A DNA stretch of 64,000 bases, taken from positions 1,379,001 through 1,443,000 of the forward strand of contig JAKUDP010000025.1 of the NCBI GenBank assembly GCA_022570795.1. Direction: 5' to 3'. The notes beneath the pieces were generated by a model. The model was not told the origin of the DNA, ran no database searches, and worked only from the letters and a program-made list of their open reading frames with translations. Below, piece after piece: positions 32,922 to 42,143 of the stretch (positions within the stretch are counted from its first letter, which is position 1; each line of letters begins with the position of its first letter). The position numbers and the translations under genes are program-made. This DNA comes from Sphaerulina vaccinii (lineage: Eukaryota > Ascomycota > Dothideomycetes > Mycosphaerellales > Mycosphaerellaceae).

Positions 32922-33287
32922 GGTTGTGTGCGGAGATGTTGGACGGAGCTGTCTGGCGTTGATGTTGCTGTGAGGTGAGCTTGAGACGATCGAGCTTGGC
33001 GTTGCGGTTGATCCCGAAGCTTTCACTTTTGACTTCACTTCGCCACGTGCGATCCACTTCGAAGGAAGGGACAACTCAAATCAGGGCATGATCAATTTCC
33101 AGGGTGGAGGAAGGTACTCTCTCTACTTACGAGTGAGCACCAACCTATTAGATCTCGCGTCAGAGGAGAGAGATATGGAACTTATGTTCCAGAGACAGGT
33201 GTATTGGAACGATAACATGAAGACAGTCAAAACTTTCAATTCACACAACGCTAACTACGCAACAGATCGAACCAGTTAACTATTCCT
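32922..33287. other. Intergenic region, nothing recognised
   Basis: Promoter side of vma7 and 3' side of the transketolase-like gene; nothing else seen. Confidence 0.45.
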
Positions 33288-35528
33288 TTAAGCATCCCTA
33301 TAGCTCTTATCGTGATAAGCAGCAAACTGAACATCATGTTCATAATCGTTCAAATCCCTGAAGTCACCTCTCAAAATGCTGACACCATCCTTCTTCACCT
33401 CCTCAAGCAAGCCCTGAATTTTCCCTGCAATCTTGCTACCTTCATAGTTGAAGCGCTTGTAGACAACATTACCAGTAAGTGACTGTCCGAACGAATGCAT
33501 AGAGTATCCAGCATCAGCATATCGTTCCCAGCCATTAGGCGAGTATGCTTCGATAACCACACGAGGTGCGGAGCCTAGCACAGAACGTCTGTATTCTTTC
33601 GACTGTGCTTCGAAAACTCTCTGGCAAGGGAACGAGACCACGCGGGCTTTGATGCCGGACTTGGCGAGTTCCTCTCGAGTCTCAACGGCGAAACGCATCT
33701 CAGCTCCAACACCAATGAGCGTGACATCTGCGTTTTCTTCTTCGATGAAAACATAAGCTCCCTTCTGTACACCTCCTCTCTTGGAGTACTTGGGGTATTG
33801 TGGAACTTTCTGTCTCGAGACGGAGATCATCGATGGGGTATTCTTGGCCCCGATGGCTAGAATGGTAGCACCTGCGGCTTCTTCTCCATCACAAGGTCGG
33901 ATGTAAAGGAAGTTTGGCATGGCGCGGTAGAGTGCCGCGAGTTCTATGGGCTGATGTGTTGGTCCGTCTTCACCTGTGCCGATGGAGTCGTGGGTGGCGA
34001 TGTGGATTGTTTGGAGACCTTGCAGAGCACCCATGCGAAGACCTGGTGCGGCGTAGATGTAGAACATGAAGAAAGAGGAAGTGATAGGTAGGATAGTGCC
34101 TTTGTTGAAAGCTGCCATGCCATTTGATGCGGAAGCCATAGCGTGTTCTCGGATTCCCCAGTGGATGTAGCGGCCTGTGTAGTCACCATTTGGTCCAGAC
34201 ACGGTTTTGAGATCAGGATGTTGGAAGTCAACTTTGTCCTTCCAGGACATGTTGACTGAAGGCGTGAGATCTGCTGTTCCGACCATAAGAGTGTTGATCT
34301 TTGAGGCGATAGGTTGGATGCATTGTCCCGCAGACTTCCGTGACGGAGTATCTTCTGTTGGGAAGTCCTCTAGCTTGGGAATGAGCTTAGTCCAGTCTTC
34401 GATCATCTCGCCCTTGACACGCTTGTCGAATTCTGCTGCGAGGTCTGGATATTCTTTCGCGTATCCTGCACGGAGCTCGGCCCATTGCTTCTCAAGGTCC
34501 TTGCCTCGTGGTACCACCTCTCGGAAGTAGTCGTAGACTTCGTCTGAGACATCGAAGGTCTTTGTTGGATCCATACCGAAGGCCTTCTTGACGAATGCAA
34601 TGTCTTCCTCGCCCAAGTCAGCACCATGGGTAGATGCCTTCCCTTGTGCTTGGCTACCAACTCCGATGGTTGTGCGGATGTTGATGAATGTGGGCTTCTC
34701 CTTCTCTGCACGTGCCTGCACAAGTGCCTTGACGATGCTTTCGACATCATGGTTGCCATCTTCGACCTCGAGCACGCGCCATCCGCATGCTTCCATCTTC
34801 ATGTTGATGTTGTCGGACTGGCAGATATCGACAGTACCATCACAAGTGACCTCGTTCCTGTCAAAGATGACACAGAGGTTGTTGAGCTTCCAGTGACCGG
34901 CAAGTTGAATGGATTCCATCCCAACACCTTCTTGCAAACAGGCGTCTCCGATCGTACACCATGTCATGTTGTTGACGAGCTCGTATCCAGGCTTGTTGTA
35001 TTGTGCTCCAAGGTGCTTGGTCGCCATAGCCAGACCAACAGCGTTTGCAATGCCTTGCCCCAGTGGTCCAGTTGTGACCTCCACACCATCGATCTCAATC
35101 TCAGGATGTCCAGGTGTGATCGAGTCATATCTCACAGAGTGGTATGAGAGCAGTTGCTCCCATGTCATCTGCTTGAAGCCAACCAAATGGAGGAATGTGT
35201 ATTGCCACAGGCATGTGTGGCCGTTGCTGAGCACGAATCGATCTCTGTTGAAGAAGTCTGGGTTGTGAGGAGAGATCTTCATAACATATTTCCAGAGTGC
35301 CACGCCAATGGCTGCCATGCCCATGGCTGATCCAGGATGCCCACATCCGAATTGATGGCAGAGATCTGCGATGAGACATCTGAATGTGCTGAGGACCTTC
35401 TTGGTCTTCTCATGTTCTTCCATCTTAATATCCTCTACAGGAGCAGTCTTGCTGTGTCCATTGGCTTTGCCATTGAGCTGAATAGGCAGATGGTCAACAT
35501 CTTGCTGTGATATTGCTCCAGGTGCCAT
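33288..35528 (-). CDS. Transketolase-family enzyme (dihydroxyacetone-synthase-like branch)
   Basis: Thiamine-diphosphate enzyme that moves two-carbon ketol units between sugars. Single exon of 746 residues from the ATG at 35528 (MAPGAISQQD). The N-terminal motif GCGHPGSAMGMAAIGVALW matches the substrate-channel His region. The ThDP/Mg motif reads GDACLQEG...NNL, with Ala where most transketolases have GDG. The pyrimidine-domain signature GEDGPTHQPIE is intact. The insertions and the C-terminus (FAAYHDKSY) differ from the housekeeping pentose-pathway enzyme and recall the fungal transketolase/dihydroxyacetone-synthase paralogues. It is divergent from an SDR gene that begins with the same seven residues, suggesting a shared sugar or polyol pathway. 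Confidence 0.88.
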   Translation of the reverse strand: MAPGAISQQDVDHLPIQLNGKANGHSKTAPVEDIKMEEHEKTKKVLSTFRCLIADLCHQFGCGHPGSAMGMAAIGVALWKYVMKISPHNPDFFNRDRFVLSNGHTCLWQYTFLHLVGFKQMTWEQLLSYHSVRYDSITPGHPEIEIDGVEVTTGPLGQGIANAVGLAMATKHLGAQYNKPGYELVNNMTWCTIGDACLQEGVGMESIQLAGHWKLNNLCVIFDRNEVTCDGTVDICQSDNINMKMEACGWRVLEVEDGNHDVESIVKALVQARAEKEKPTFINIRTTIGVGSQAQGKASTHGADLGEEDIAFVKKAFGMDPTKTFDVSDEVYDYFREVVPRGKDLEKQWAELRAGYAKEYPDLAAEFDKRVKGEMIEDWTKLIPKLEDFPTEDTPSRKSAGQCIQPIASKINTLMVGTADLTPSVNMSWKDKVDFQHPDLKTVSGPNGDYTGRYIHWGIREHAMASASNGMAAFNKGTILPITSSFFMFYIYAAPGLRMGALQGLQTIHIATHDSIGTGEDGPTHQPIELAALYRAMPNFLYIRPCDGEEAAGATILAIGAKNTPSMISVSRQKVPQYPKYSKRGGVQKGAYVFIEEENADVTLIGVGAEMRFAVETREELAKSGIKARVVSFPCQRVFEAQSKEYRRSVLGSAPRVVIEAYSPNGWERYADAGYSMHSFGQSLTGNVVYKRFNYEGSKIAGKIQGLLEEVKKDGVSILRGDFRDLNDYEHDVQFAAYHDKSYRDA

Positions 35529-36212
35529 TGTGTGTGTAGTTCGTATCGTGCTTCCTAGTGTATTACAATTCAATCTGTTCAAGAAGTTGCTGTAGAAGAC
35601 GAAGCAAGAAATGAGCAACGGGAAGATGAGGGGAATGCTCTGAACGAATCTCTGATATACAAACAGAAAAGTAGGCCATTAAGTACGTCACACTGGTCTC
35701 CTCACGCAGGCACGGCAAGGCGCCACGACGAAGCTGTAGAGCTCGAGAAAGTCTATCGCATTCTGATCTGGGGAAGTCGGCCGACATGTTGTGCGGTAGT
35801 TGGGATGCGAATTGGGAAGTGAGGTGTTCCCAGCTGTGAAAACAGCGTGTCGGCTGAGAGGGAGTGGCAAACCTGCCTCTTTGGCGAGGAAGGTATCTCG
35901 AAGCGCCAATCCCAGCTGTTTCTGGACTCTTCGGGTTGCCTGTTGCAGACTCCCAGCCAACCTTCTCTCCACTTCTTGGTTGTTTTCACCTTCACGTCTC
36001 CAGCTTCTGCCACGACACGTGTAGCTCTCATGGCATTTCGAGCCTTATGATGGGCGAGACCTTATCCCCCATCTCCACGGCATCCCACTCCACTGACATA
36101 GCTGCGAAGAAAAGGTAGTATACTTCGCTTCTCCCTCCTCTCACCTACTCTCATTGAAGCACTCATCTCACCTCGAAAGCATATCAAGAACCATTACAAC
36201 CATACCGCAGCC
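35529..36212. promoter_or_regulatory. Divergent promoter region, transketolase-like gene and SDR
   Basis: A 684-bp spacer between two start codons facing away from each other. It is probably a shared regulatory region. Pyrimidine-rich leader sequence precedes the SDR start (36120-36190). No binding site can be named with confidence. Confidence 0.5.
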
Positions 36213-37097
36213 ATGGCACCAGGAGCAATCAGCGACTTCGCACCTCCACCAACGCAGCCTACGCCAGAGACACAATTGAGTGCCGCTACTGCACCAAGCC
36301 CAAGCCTCTTCTCGCTCGCTGGACAGACCATTGCAATCACTGGTGGAGGCAGAGGTGTCGGCATCACTCTCGCCATTGCGGTCGTCGAAGCAGGTGGACA
36401 TGTCGCTTGTCTCGATGTCCTCCCAGCACCGGCAGAGAAAGAATGGGGCATCATCCAGTCTCTAGCAAAGAAGTCCGGCCTCACAGCAACATACGGCAAT
36501 TGCGATATTACGAACGAGAACGACGTCCAAACGACACTTGATGAGATTGCCTCGCGCGAAACATCCCAATCTGCACCTTTCAGCGGAATCATTGCCTGCG
36601 CAGGAATCCAGCAGAAGACTCTGGCACTAGACTACCCGGTTGAAGACTTCAACCGGATGCTGAATGTCAACGTTACGGGCACGTTCTTGACTGCAAAGCA
36701 CGCTTCGAGAATCTTCATCAAGAACAACATCAAAGGCAGCATCGTCTTGATTGCAAGCATGAGTGGACAGATTGCGAACCGTGGGTTACATTGCACGGCG
36801 TATAATAGTAGCAAAGCTGCTGTGCATCAGATTGCAAGATCTATGGCGCAAGAGGTGGGACAGTATGGGATCAGGATCAATACTTTGTCACCGGGTTACA
36901 TTCGTACGGCGATGACGGATGCACTGTTAAAGGAGGAGCCACATTTGGAGAAGTTGTGGATGGCTGGTGCACTTCTTGGACGACTAGGAGCACCAGAGGA
37001 CTTCAAAGGTCCGGCGATCTTCTTGTTGACCCCCGGCAGCAGCTGGATGACGGGCGCTGATTTGAGAGTGGATGGGGGGCATTGTGCTAGTGCTTAG
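36213..37097 (+). CDS. Short-chain dehydrogenase/reductase (polyol or ketose type)
   Basis: Classical SDR of 294 residues in one exon. Cofactor loop TGGGRGVG, NAG-equivalent ACAGIQ, catalytic Ser in LIASMSGQ and the YxxxK pair in YNSSKAA are all present, followed by SPGYIRTAMTD and the C-terminal MTGADLRVDGG. An Asp (CLD) after the second strand suggests NAD rather than NADP. The overall look is that of fungal D-arabinitol dehydrogenase/sorbose-reductase-like enzymes. Its neighbour is a transketolase-family gene with the same N-terminus MAPGAIS, which suggests ketose/polyol metabolism. The substrate remains inferred. Confidence 0.87.
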   Translation: MAPGAISDFAPPPTQPTPETQLSAATAPSPSLFSLAGQTIAITGGGRGVGITLAIAVVEAGGHVACLDVLPAPAEKEWGIIQSLAKKSGLTATYGNCDITNENDVQTTLDEIASRETSQSAPFSGIIACAGIQQKTLALDYPVEDFNRMLNVNVTGTFLTAKHASRIFIKNNIKGSIVLIASMSGQIANRGLHCTAYNSSKAAVHQIARSMAQEVGQYGIRINTLSPGYIRTAMTDALLKEEPHLEKLWMAGALLGRLGAPEDFKGPAIFLLTPGSSWMTGADLRVDGGHCASA

Positions 37098-37484
37098 GCA
37101 GAGTATCAGACTTGTGGTATGTAGCGTTTCTGTAATAGAGCCAGATTTTAATTCTCTAGCCGTTCTCGGCATACTGTTACATGGAAGCCATCTGAGAGTC
37201 TGGATGTGTATCAGACATCACTGCGGGATGTTCCTATGAAGAAGTCCTGTAACGCAGCAAGTTGGGATGCCCTGACAGGTTCGGCATACTCAGCACTCTC
37301 CTTCTGAGCAAGTATCCTCGGCATCAGCATATCTCACGCGGCATCTGTCAAGGGCGTAGTAATGTGCATCGTGGCCTGGCTTCACGACGTCCTCCAATCT
37401 TATTCCGATATGCCCTTGCTCTTTCTGGCAACCCGAAAAACATAGCACACCGTGCTACTGTAGCCCAACAAGAAGTGCTTCCAA
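37098..37484. other. Intergenic region, nothing recognised
   Basis: Between convergent genes; no feature recognised. Confidence 0.4.
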
Positions 37485-37757
37485 CTACATTGCACTCAGA
37501 ATCGCAAGCCACACAATCGTCGATACTGCGAACCCACAGGTGAGGCCAGCAAGAAACACCTCAAACTTTACAAATCGGTGCAGCCACAGCTGAAGCCTTG
37601 CCTCATTTGTGAGAGTTCTCAGGGCGTACTTGTAAGCGGACCCCATGTGCTGCAGGACACCGCGTTCGACTGCTGGCTTGAGCGCTGCGGAAACTGCGAG
37701 CACGACTACCAAGAAACACCACGGTTTCTTGAGCAACCAGCTGCGAATCATGTTGGC
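37485..37757 (-). other. Open frame continuing the RING gene behind a TAG
   Basis: In the same frame as the RING protein and directly after its TAG (37758-37760) follow 90 sense codons and a stop. They encode two hydrophobic segments (WCFLVVVLAVSAAL and FLAGLTCGFAVSTIVWLAI), in keeping with the multi-pass character of the upstream part. This is best read as the rest of the same protein, cut by a nonsense change such as CAG to TAG. Confidence 0.55.
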
Positions 37758-38522
37758 CTACCTGCGAAGCGTATCACGGTACTTGATCGTCACCAGGGTG
37801 AGCAGAGGCGCCCACCATATGCAGAAGGCGTACTGGAACTCCGTCGACAGCAGCGCGTTCCAAATGTCCGTCCACGATACGGAACGGCTGCCACGATCGG
37901 ACGCCATAAGCAAGAGCTGGAATAGACATTTCAGGAACTCGCGGGTTGGCCTTGTCCATCGCCTCCTCTCTTTGATCCATTGCCCTGCCACTTTGGCCCA
38001 TCGATTAGGCGTCGCGAGCCAATATGTCCGGTATACGGTCATCCACCAGACCAATCCAGTGATGCACTGAAATATGACGAAGTGCGCGAGATTCTTCGAT
38101 CGTGGCACGTTCCACCAAAATCCGAGTCCGGGCGGGAATATATCTATCGGATTCAATAAGAATATCCAAGCTGCCTTCATTGAAGGCTCCTTCGAATACG
38201 GCCTTTGAAGCAACCAGATCGTCGCTCGATATTCCCATGATACCGTTGGCTCCTTGCCGTACCATACTGTGCGACACAGTGGGCAGACATTGAGATTGTT
38301 GGCTAGGAGACTTCCGTCTAGGCATGGCATGCAGACCGAATGGGAACAAGGTGCTTGAAAGGTCCGGCATGCGTCTCTGTCGGACTCCCAGCAAAGAATG
38401 CAGGAGTCTTCCCTGTTGGCAGTCTGTCTGGAGAGACTTTCTCTGAAATCGCGCTTAGCCTGATCTGTATCGGACTGGTCCCAGCCGACTATGGAAGCCG
38501 CGCGCTTAAGGAGAGACGACAT
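37758..38522 (-). CDS. Multi-pass membrane RING-finger protein (probable E3 ligase)
   Basis: 254 residues up to an in-frame TAG. A C3HC4 RING lies at about residues 40-85: CILC, then CSHSVCMPC and CPLC, with all eight ligands present. Four or so hydrophobic stretches follow (AAWIFLLNPIDIF, LAHFVIFQCITGLVWW, LFQLLLMA, FCIWWAPLLTLV). RING plus membrane segments suggests ubiquitin ligation at an internal membrane. The frame stays open for 90 codons after the TAG, so either the protein is truncated or the annotated end is not the true one. Exact family not recognised. Confidence 0.72.
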   Translation of the reverse strand: MSSLLKRAASIVGWDQSDTDQAKRDFRESLSRQTANREDSCILCWESDRDACRTFQAPCSHSVCMPCLDGSLLANNLNVCPLCRTVWYGKEPTVSWEYRATIWLLQRPYSKEPSMKAAWIFLLNPIDIFPPGLGFWWNVPRSKNLAHFVIFQCITGLVWWMTVYRTYWLATPNRWAKVAGQWIKERRRWTRPTREFLKCLFQLLLMASDRGSRSVSWTDIWNALLSTEFQYAFCIWWAPLLTLVTIKYRDTLRR

Positions 38523-39291
38523 GATGTGCTCGACGAGAGCTGATATTACGCACTGGTCCGTCGCTGCTCGTAAGGCGTTGGCGGTCTGAGAGAACCGGAG
38601 CTACGATATCGCGAGTGATATCCCGACAGGCTGACGTCTCTTTTGCTTGACGAGACTTCTTCACTTCCAGCAGTTTGCTCTCGTTGCAACGTTGCAGCTC
38701 ATGCAGATAGAAGCTGGTGTGGACTATTCTCTCGTGACTCGTTGATCGAAGGTGGGCTGCTGTGATTGTAAAATCGAAGCTTTATTGTTGCAAGGTGAGT
38801 GTCCTGAAATGACCGAAGTGTAGCTCGTGCTACGTATATTCGGGAAGGGATGAGTGGAAAAGTCAATTTAGACTATTGTGCTGACCCAACTTGCAGTCAT
38901 GATGTTGTCCTCACTTCTGTTCTGCTAGCGCCATAATACATGGTAAGCAAGATGCCGCTACTTTGCACGAAGTACAAGGATTTAGCTGTAGATGAACTCT
39001 CTGTCTACACCCAGCGCCCGAGACACTCAAGTATATCATCGCCAAACATAGACGAACGATATCAAATCGCGCCCCACCGAGGTACCACATGTGGGTCGTG
39101 AGCCACGAGGCACAGAATGCGGGTTCAGGAAGCACTCGCATGTGAAAAGCTTGGTCAAACCTTCCAAGTGGCCGTACCACGGGTCACTACTACTAATTGT
39201 GACTCTCATATATCGCTTCTCGCAGCCTGGAAAGATCATATCTCCCAAATTTGAACCCAACGACAGCAGAATTCTCATCACACAACCAAAC
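38523..39291. other. Divergent intergenic region, nothing recognised
   Basis: Promoters of the RING gene and of the Gfd2-like gene must lie here. Additional 5' exons of the latter cannot be excluded, but none joins convincingly. Confidence 0.4.
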
Positions 39292-40550
39292 ATGTCCAGC
39301 GCCTGGAGGGAAAAGTGGTAAGCAAAGTAGTAGGCAGAAGGCATGCCATCTCTTGGGTGTCTCACCCACTGAGGTGCTCAGCTTGAGGACAGACACTAAT
39401 GAGACATCCTGCGTTTTCAGAGATACTTGCTGACCCTTCTACCTACTTCTTTCAGGTATACTTGGGGACCGACGGGAGACGTCCTCAGAGCACAGTATGG
39501 CAACACTGAAGAGGGAAAGATGAGATACCTGCAAGATGCGAGATACTTTGGACGCCAAGAAACGGGCATGCAGACCTTTAGGACATTCGAAGCACGCCTA
39601 CTGAAACAAGCACGCTGGCAGAACTACCACGCCGAGGGCCAAGCTATGATGTAAGAAAAGTAGTAGACAGGAGGCATGCCATCTCTTCTGTGTCTCGCCC
39701 ACTCACGCGCTAGGCTTGACGACAGACACTAATGAGACAGCCTGCGTTTTCAGAGATACTTGCTAACCCTTCTACCTACTACTTTTAGATGCAAGGGTTC
39801 ATGGCTGCACTCCTTTCGCCACAGGAAAACCCGCTTGCCAGACCCGACTTCGTCTTCGCATCCATCGACGTCGAGGGTCACACGTGGACCAGACATGGCA
39901 TGACTAACTTCGGCATAGCAAAATTGGATACGAGATCATTGCTTGGCTCTACGAACCCCACGGATCTGGACCATCTTATCGAAGCGACCAATTTCGGCCA
40001 CACTGTCAAGGGGCAGAACCTCTGGGCGAGAGGTGTGGGATGCAAGCCTGAGGAGATGAAAGATCATATCTTGAACAGCCTGCACATTGAAGACCATGTT
40101 CAAGCCAACGCGGAACACGCACCCTTGCGCAAGATCGTACTGGTCGGCCATGGTGTCCTACATGACATCAAGCAGCTCGAGCTCCTGGACATCGTAGTGG
40201 AGGACTTGCCAATGATAGCTGGCATCATCTGCACGCCAAGAATGGCGCAGGATGTGTTCGGAGATCGACGATATCCAGGCCTACAAAGGTTGCTGGATAT
40301 GCTGAAGATACCATGGACGGCGGCCTCGTTCCATTGCGCTGCTAATGATGCTCATTATGCTTTGCGAGCTGCTTTGGCGATGGCAAAGATGCAGGCGGGC
40401 AGGAGCTTAAGTGGATCAGGACTATGGGATTCGTTGGACAAGCTTATCAAGCAGCCAGTACCTCAGTCGGTACGCATCCGGAATGAGGACATATGGCAAT
40501 GTGGCGACTTCGATGAAGTGGGCGAGGATCTCTTTGGAGAAATGGTATGA
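39292..40550 (+). CDS. Gfd2/YDR514C-like DEDDh nuclease-fold protein
   Basis: Exons 39292-39317 (MSSAWREK), 39456-39650 and 39789-40550. The last exon (253 codons) holds an RNase H-like DEDDh exonuclease fold related to yeast Gfd2/Ydr514c: FASIDVEGH supplies D-x-E, LVGHGVLHDIKQLE the third acid, and HCAANDAHYALRA the H-x4-D, so all catalytic positions look intact. RNA processing or mRNA export is inferred from the yeast relatives. Both introns are introner-like elements. The first joins in phase. The second does not: exon 2 leaves two bases, while exon 3 is open in phase 0 from an ATG at its very first base, so the full-length model is broken by one base. Confidence 0.68.
39318..39455 (+). 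mobile_element. Introner-like element, intron 1 of the Gfd2-like gene
   Basis: 138 nt. Nearly identical in layout to the next intron: GTAAG, AGTAGTAGGCAGAAGGCATGCC, GACAGACACTAATGAGACA, TTTTCAGAGATACTTGCTGACC and a pyrimidine-rich CAG end. Splices in phase. Confidence 0.8.
39651..39788 (+). mobile_element. Introner-like element, intron 2 of the Gfd2-like gene
   Basis: 138 nt, roughly 85 percent identical by eye to the intron at 39318, 195 bases away. Two near-identical introns in one gene point to recent spread. The bases around it (ATG before the donor, ATG after the acceptor) look like a small target duplication and leave the reading frame shifted. Confidence 0.8.
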
Positions 40551-40887
40551 CTGCGGATAGCCCCCTTCGTTCTCGAGCAAGTACTTCTAGGAATCGATTG
40601 AGTGTTCTTACTGGCGCTGTCCTGATCTCGACGGCATGGTGTGCGCAGGAGACTTTTGTCTCAATCACTGGGTGATTGCGTCGCAGGATAGCTTCGGGAC
40701 CATGCTGTCCACAAAGCATAGCTGTGTGCTTGCCACTTACTTAGCGAGCCGGTCCGACTACTGAGTTCTGTATGGGTCAAATGGATAGCAACTGATCGAT
40801 GTCAATCATCGGCTGTGTCGACGAGCCAAAGAGGATCCGGACAGACCAACTGTACATGCCAGCTACCACGTATGAGTCGCTGCAATA
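40551..40887. other. Intergenic region, nothing recognised
   Basis: Follows the Gfd2-like stop codon. No feature recognised before the element at 40888. Confidence 0.4.
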
Positions 40888-41017
40888 GTATAGTGATAAA
40901 CGCACAATGTCTCACCAATTATTAGCAAGCTGCGGTAACGAGCTCAAACACATACCTCGATCGTTTGTAATCGTGTCTTAAGAGATACTTTCTGACCTGT
41001 CGCTAATACCTCGCTAG
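40888..41017 (+). mobile_element. Degenerate introner-like element outside a recognised gene
   Basis: 130 nt matching the Lon intron at 53174 in order: ATGTCTCAC, CTGCGGT, GAGCTCAAA, then AGAGATACTT-TCTGACC and a CTAG end. It starts GTATAG rather than GTAAG. No flanking exon is apparent; it may lie in a 3' UTR or be a relic. Confidence 0.55.
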
Positions 41018-42143
41018 ATGTTCGCTAATTATGGTAGTAGATCGATAGACATCTGCTAGAAGAGGAGAAAGAGAAATTCGTAGCATCTGGATCGCGGGCG
41101 AACATCGGAACTTTTCTCGAGGAAGCAACTCGACGCTAATACTCTCTGTCTGCAAGTGCAATAGCCTAGTGCTTGCGTGCAGTATGTGAGAGATGCATGA
41201 TTTGGTGTCTGGTAGACGGTCTGTGTACTTGGTCTGTCCGGATCCTTTCTGTCGACGAGCGGTATGCTGTTTCTGGTCACTTGAACAGACGTATGCACAC
41301 CCACAGGTACGATGTCAAATGTGAGGACATATAAAGGTTTCGTCGCTTCCTCGACAGCCCCCTCGCCTGCGGAATCCTTGTTCACTTCACCCTTCGACTA
41401 TTGCACAGATCGAGCAATATCCGAATCTAGTCCGACTTTGGCCTGTAACGCTACGGACATCCCTCCTCACCATTAAGAGCACGAGTCATGTCGAGAGTAT
41501 CGTCGAGACGACAAAGCGCAGATCAAATTTCGATCAAATATGCCCCGTAGGCATGAAAGCTGCACGCCTGAAAAAGCGTCTGCGCCACTAGCAACGAAGT
41601 GAAGTAAAGACAGAGCAGCACAGAGAATACGCAACAGGACAGCCGAGTGTCCGAAGATTCACTACCGGGTGTGGATTGTCCTGGCTTGATAAGAATGTGT
41701 CCGCTAACGATGGCCGACGAAGATACAAATCGTCCAGCCAGCTTGCGCAGCAGAAGCCCGAGCTATCAATGATAGCGATCGCAACAATTCGACAAGATGC
41801 CCAATATACGCAATCTCGCGCTCTCTTGTGGTCCAGCCAAGTCCTTGTTCGGAGAAGCAAATGCCAAACGTAGGATCGGCAGAGTCCAGAACGTAGATAC
41901 AACGTCGGCATTCAAGCAGCTCCATTCTCTGGTGCTGTTCCGTTGAGTGTACCAAGGTGCCATTTGCTTGGTAGGTTCCACGTGGTATGTACCGCTGTCA
42001 CGCCAAAAAGTAAAGCTATATATTTTTCTTCCCGTGGCTTCTAAATTCGCGATCGCGAGTACTTTTTTGACTCTTTCCTTCTCAGACACGAAGAGATTTC
42101 ACACGCGCCACACCTCGAGCAATACTCATATCAAACTTTCAAC
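41018..42143. other. Intergenic region, nothing recognised
   Basis: Only short frames. The final 150 bases are the likely leader of the F-box-like gene at 42144. Confidence 0.4.
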
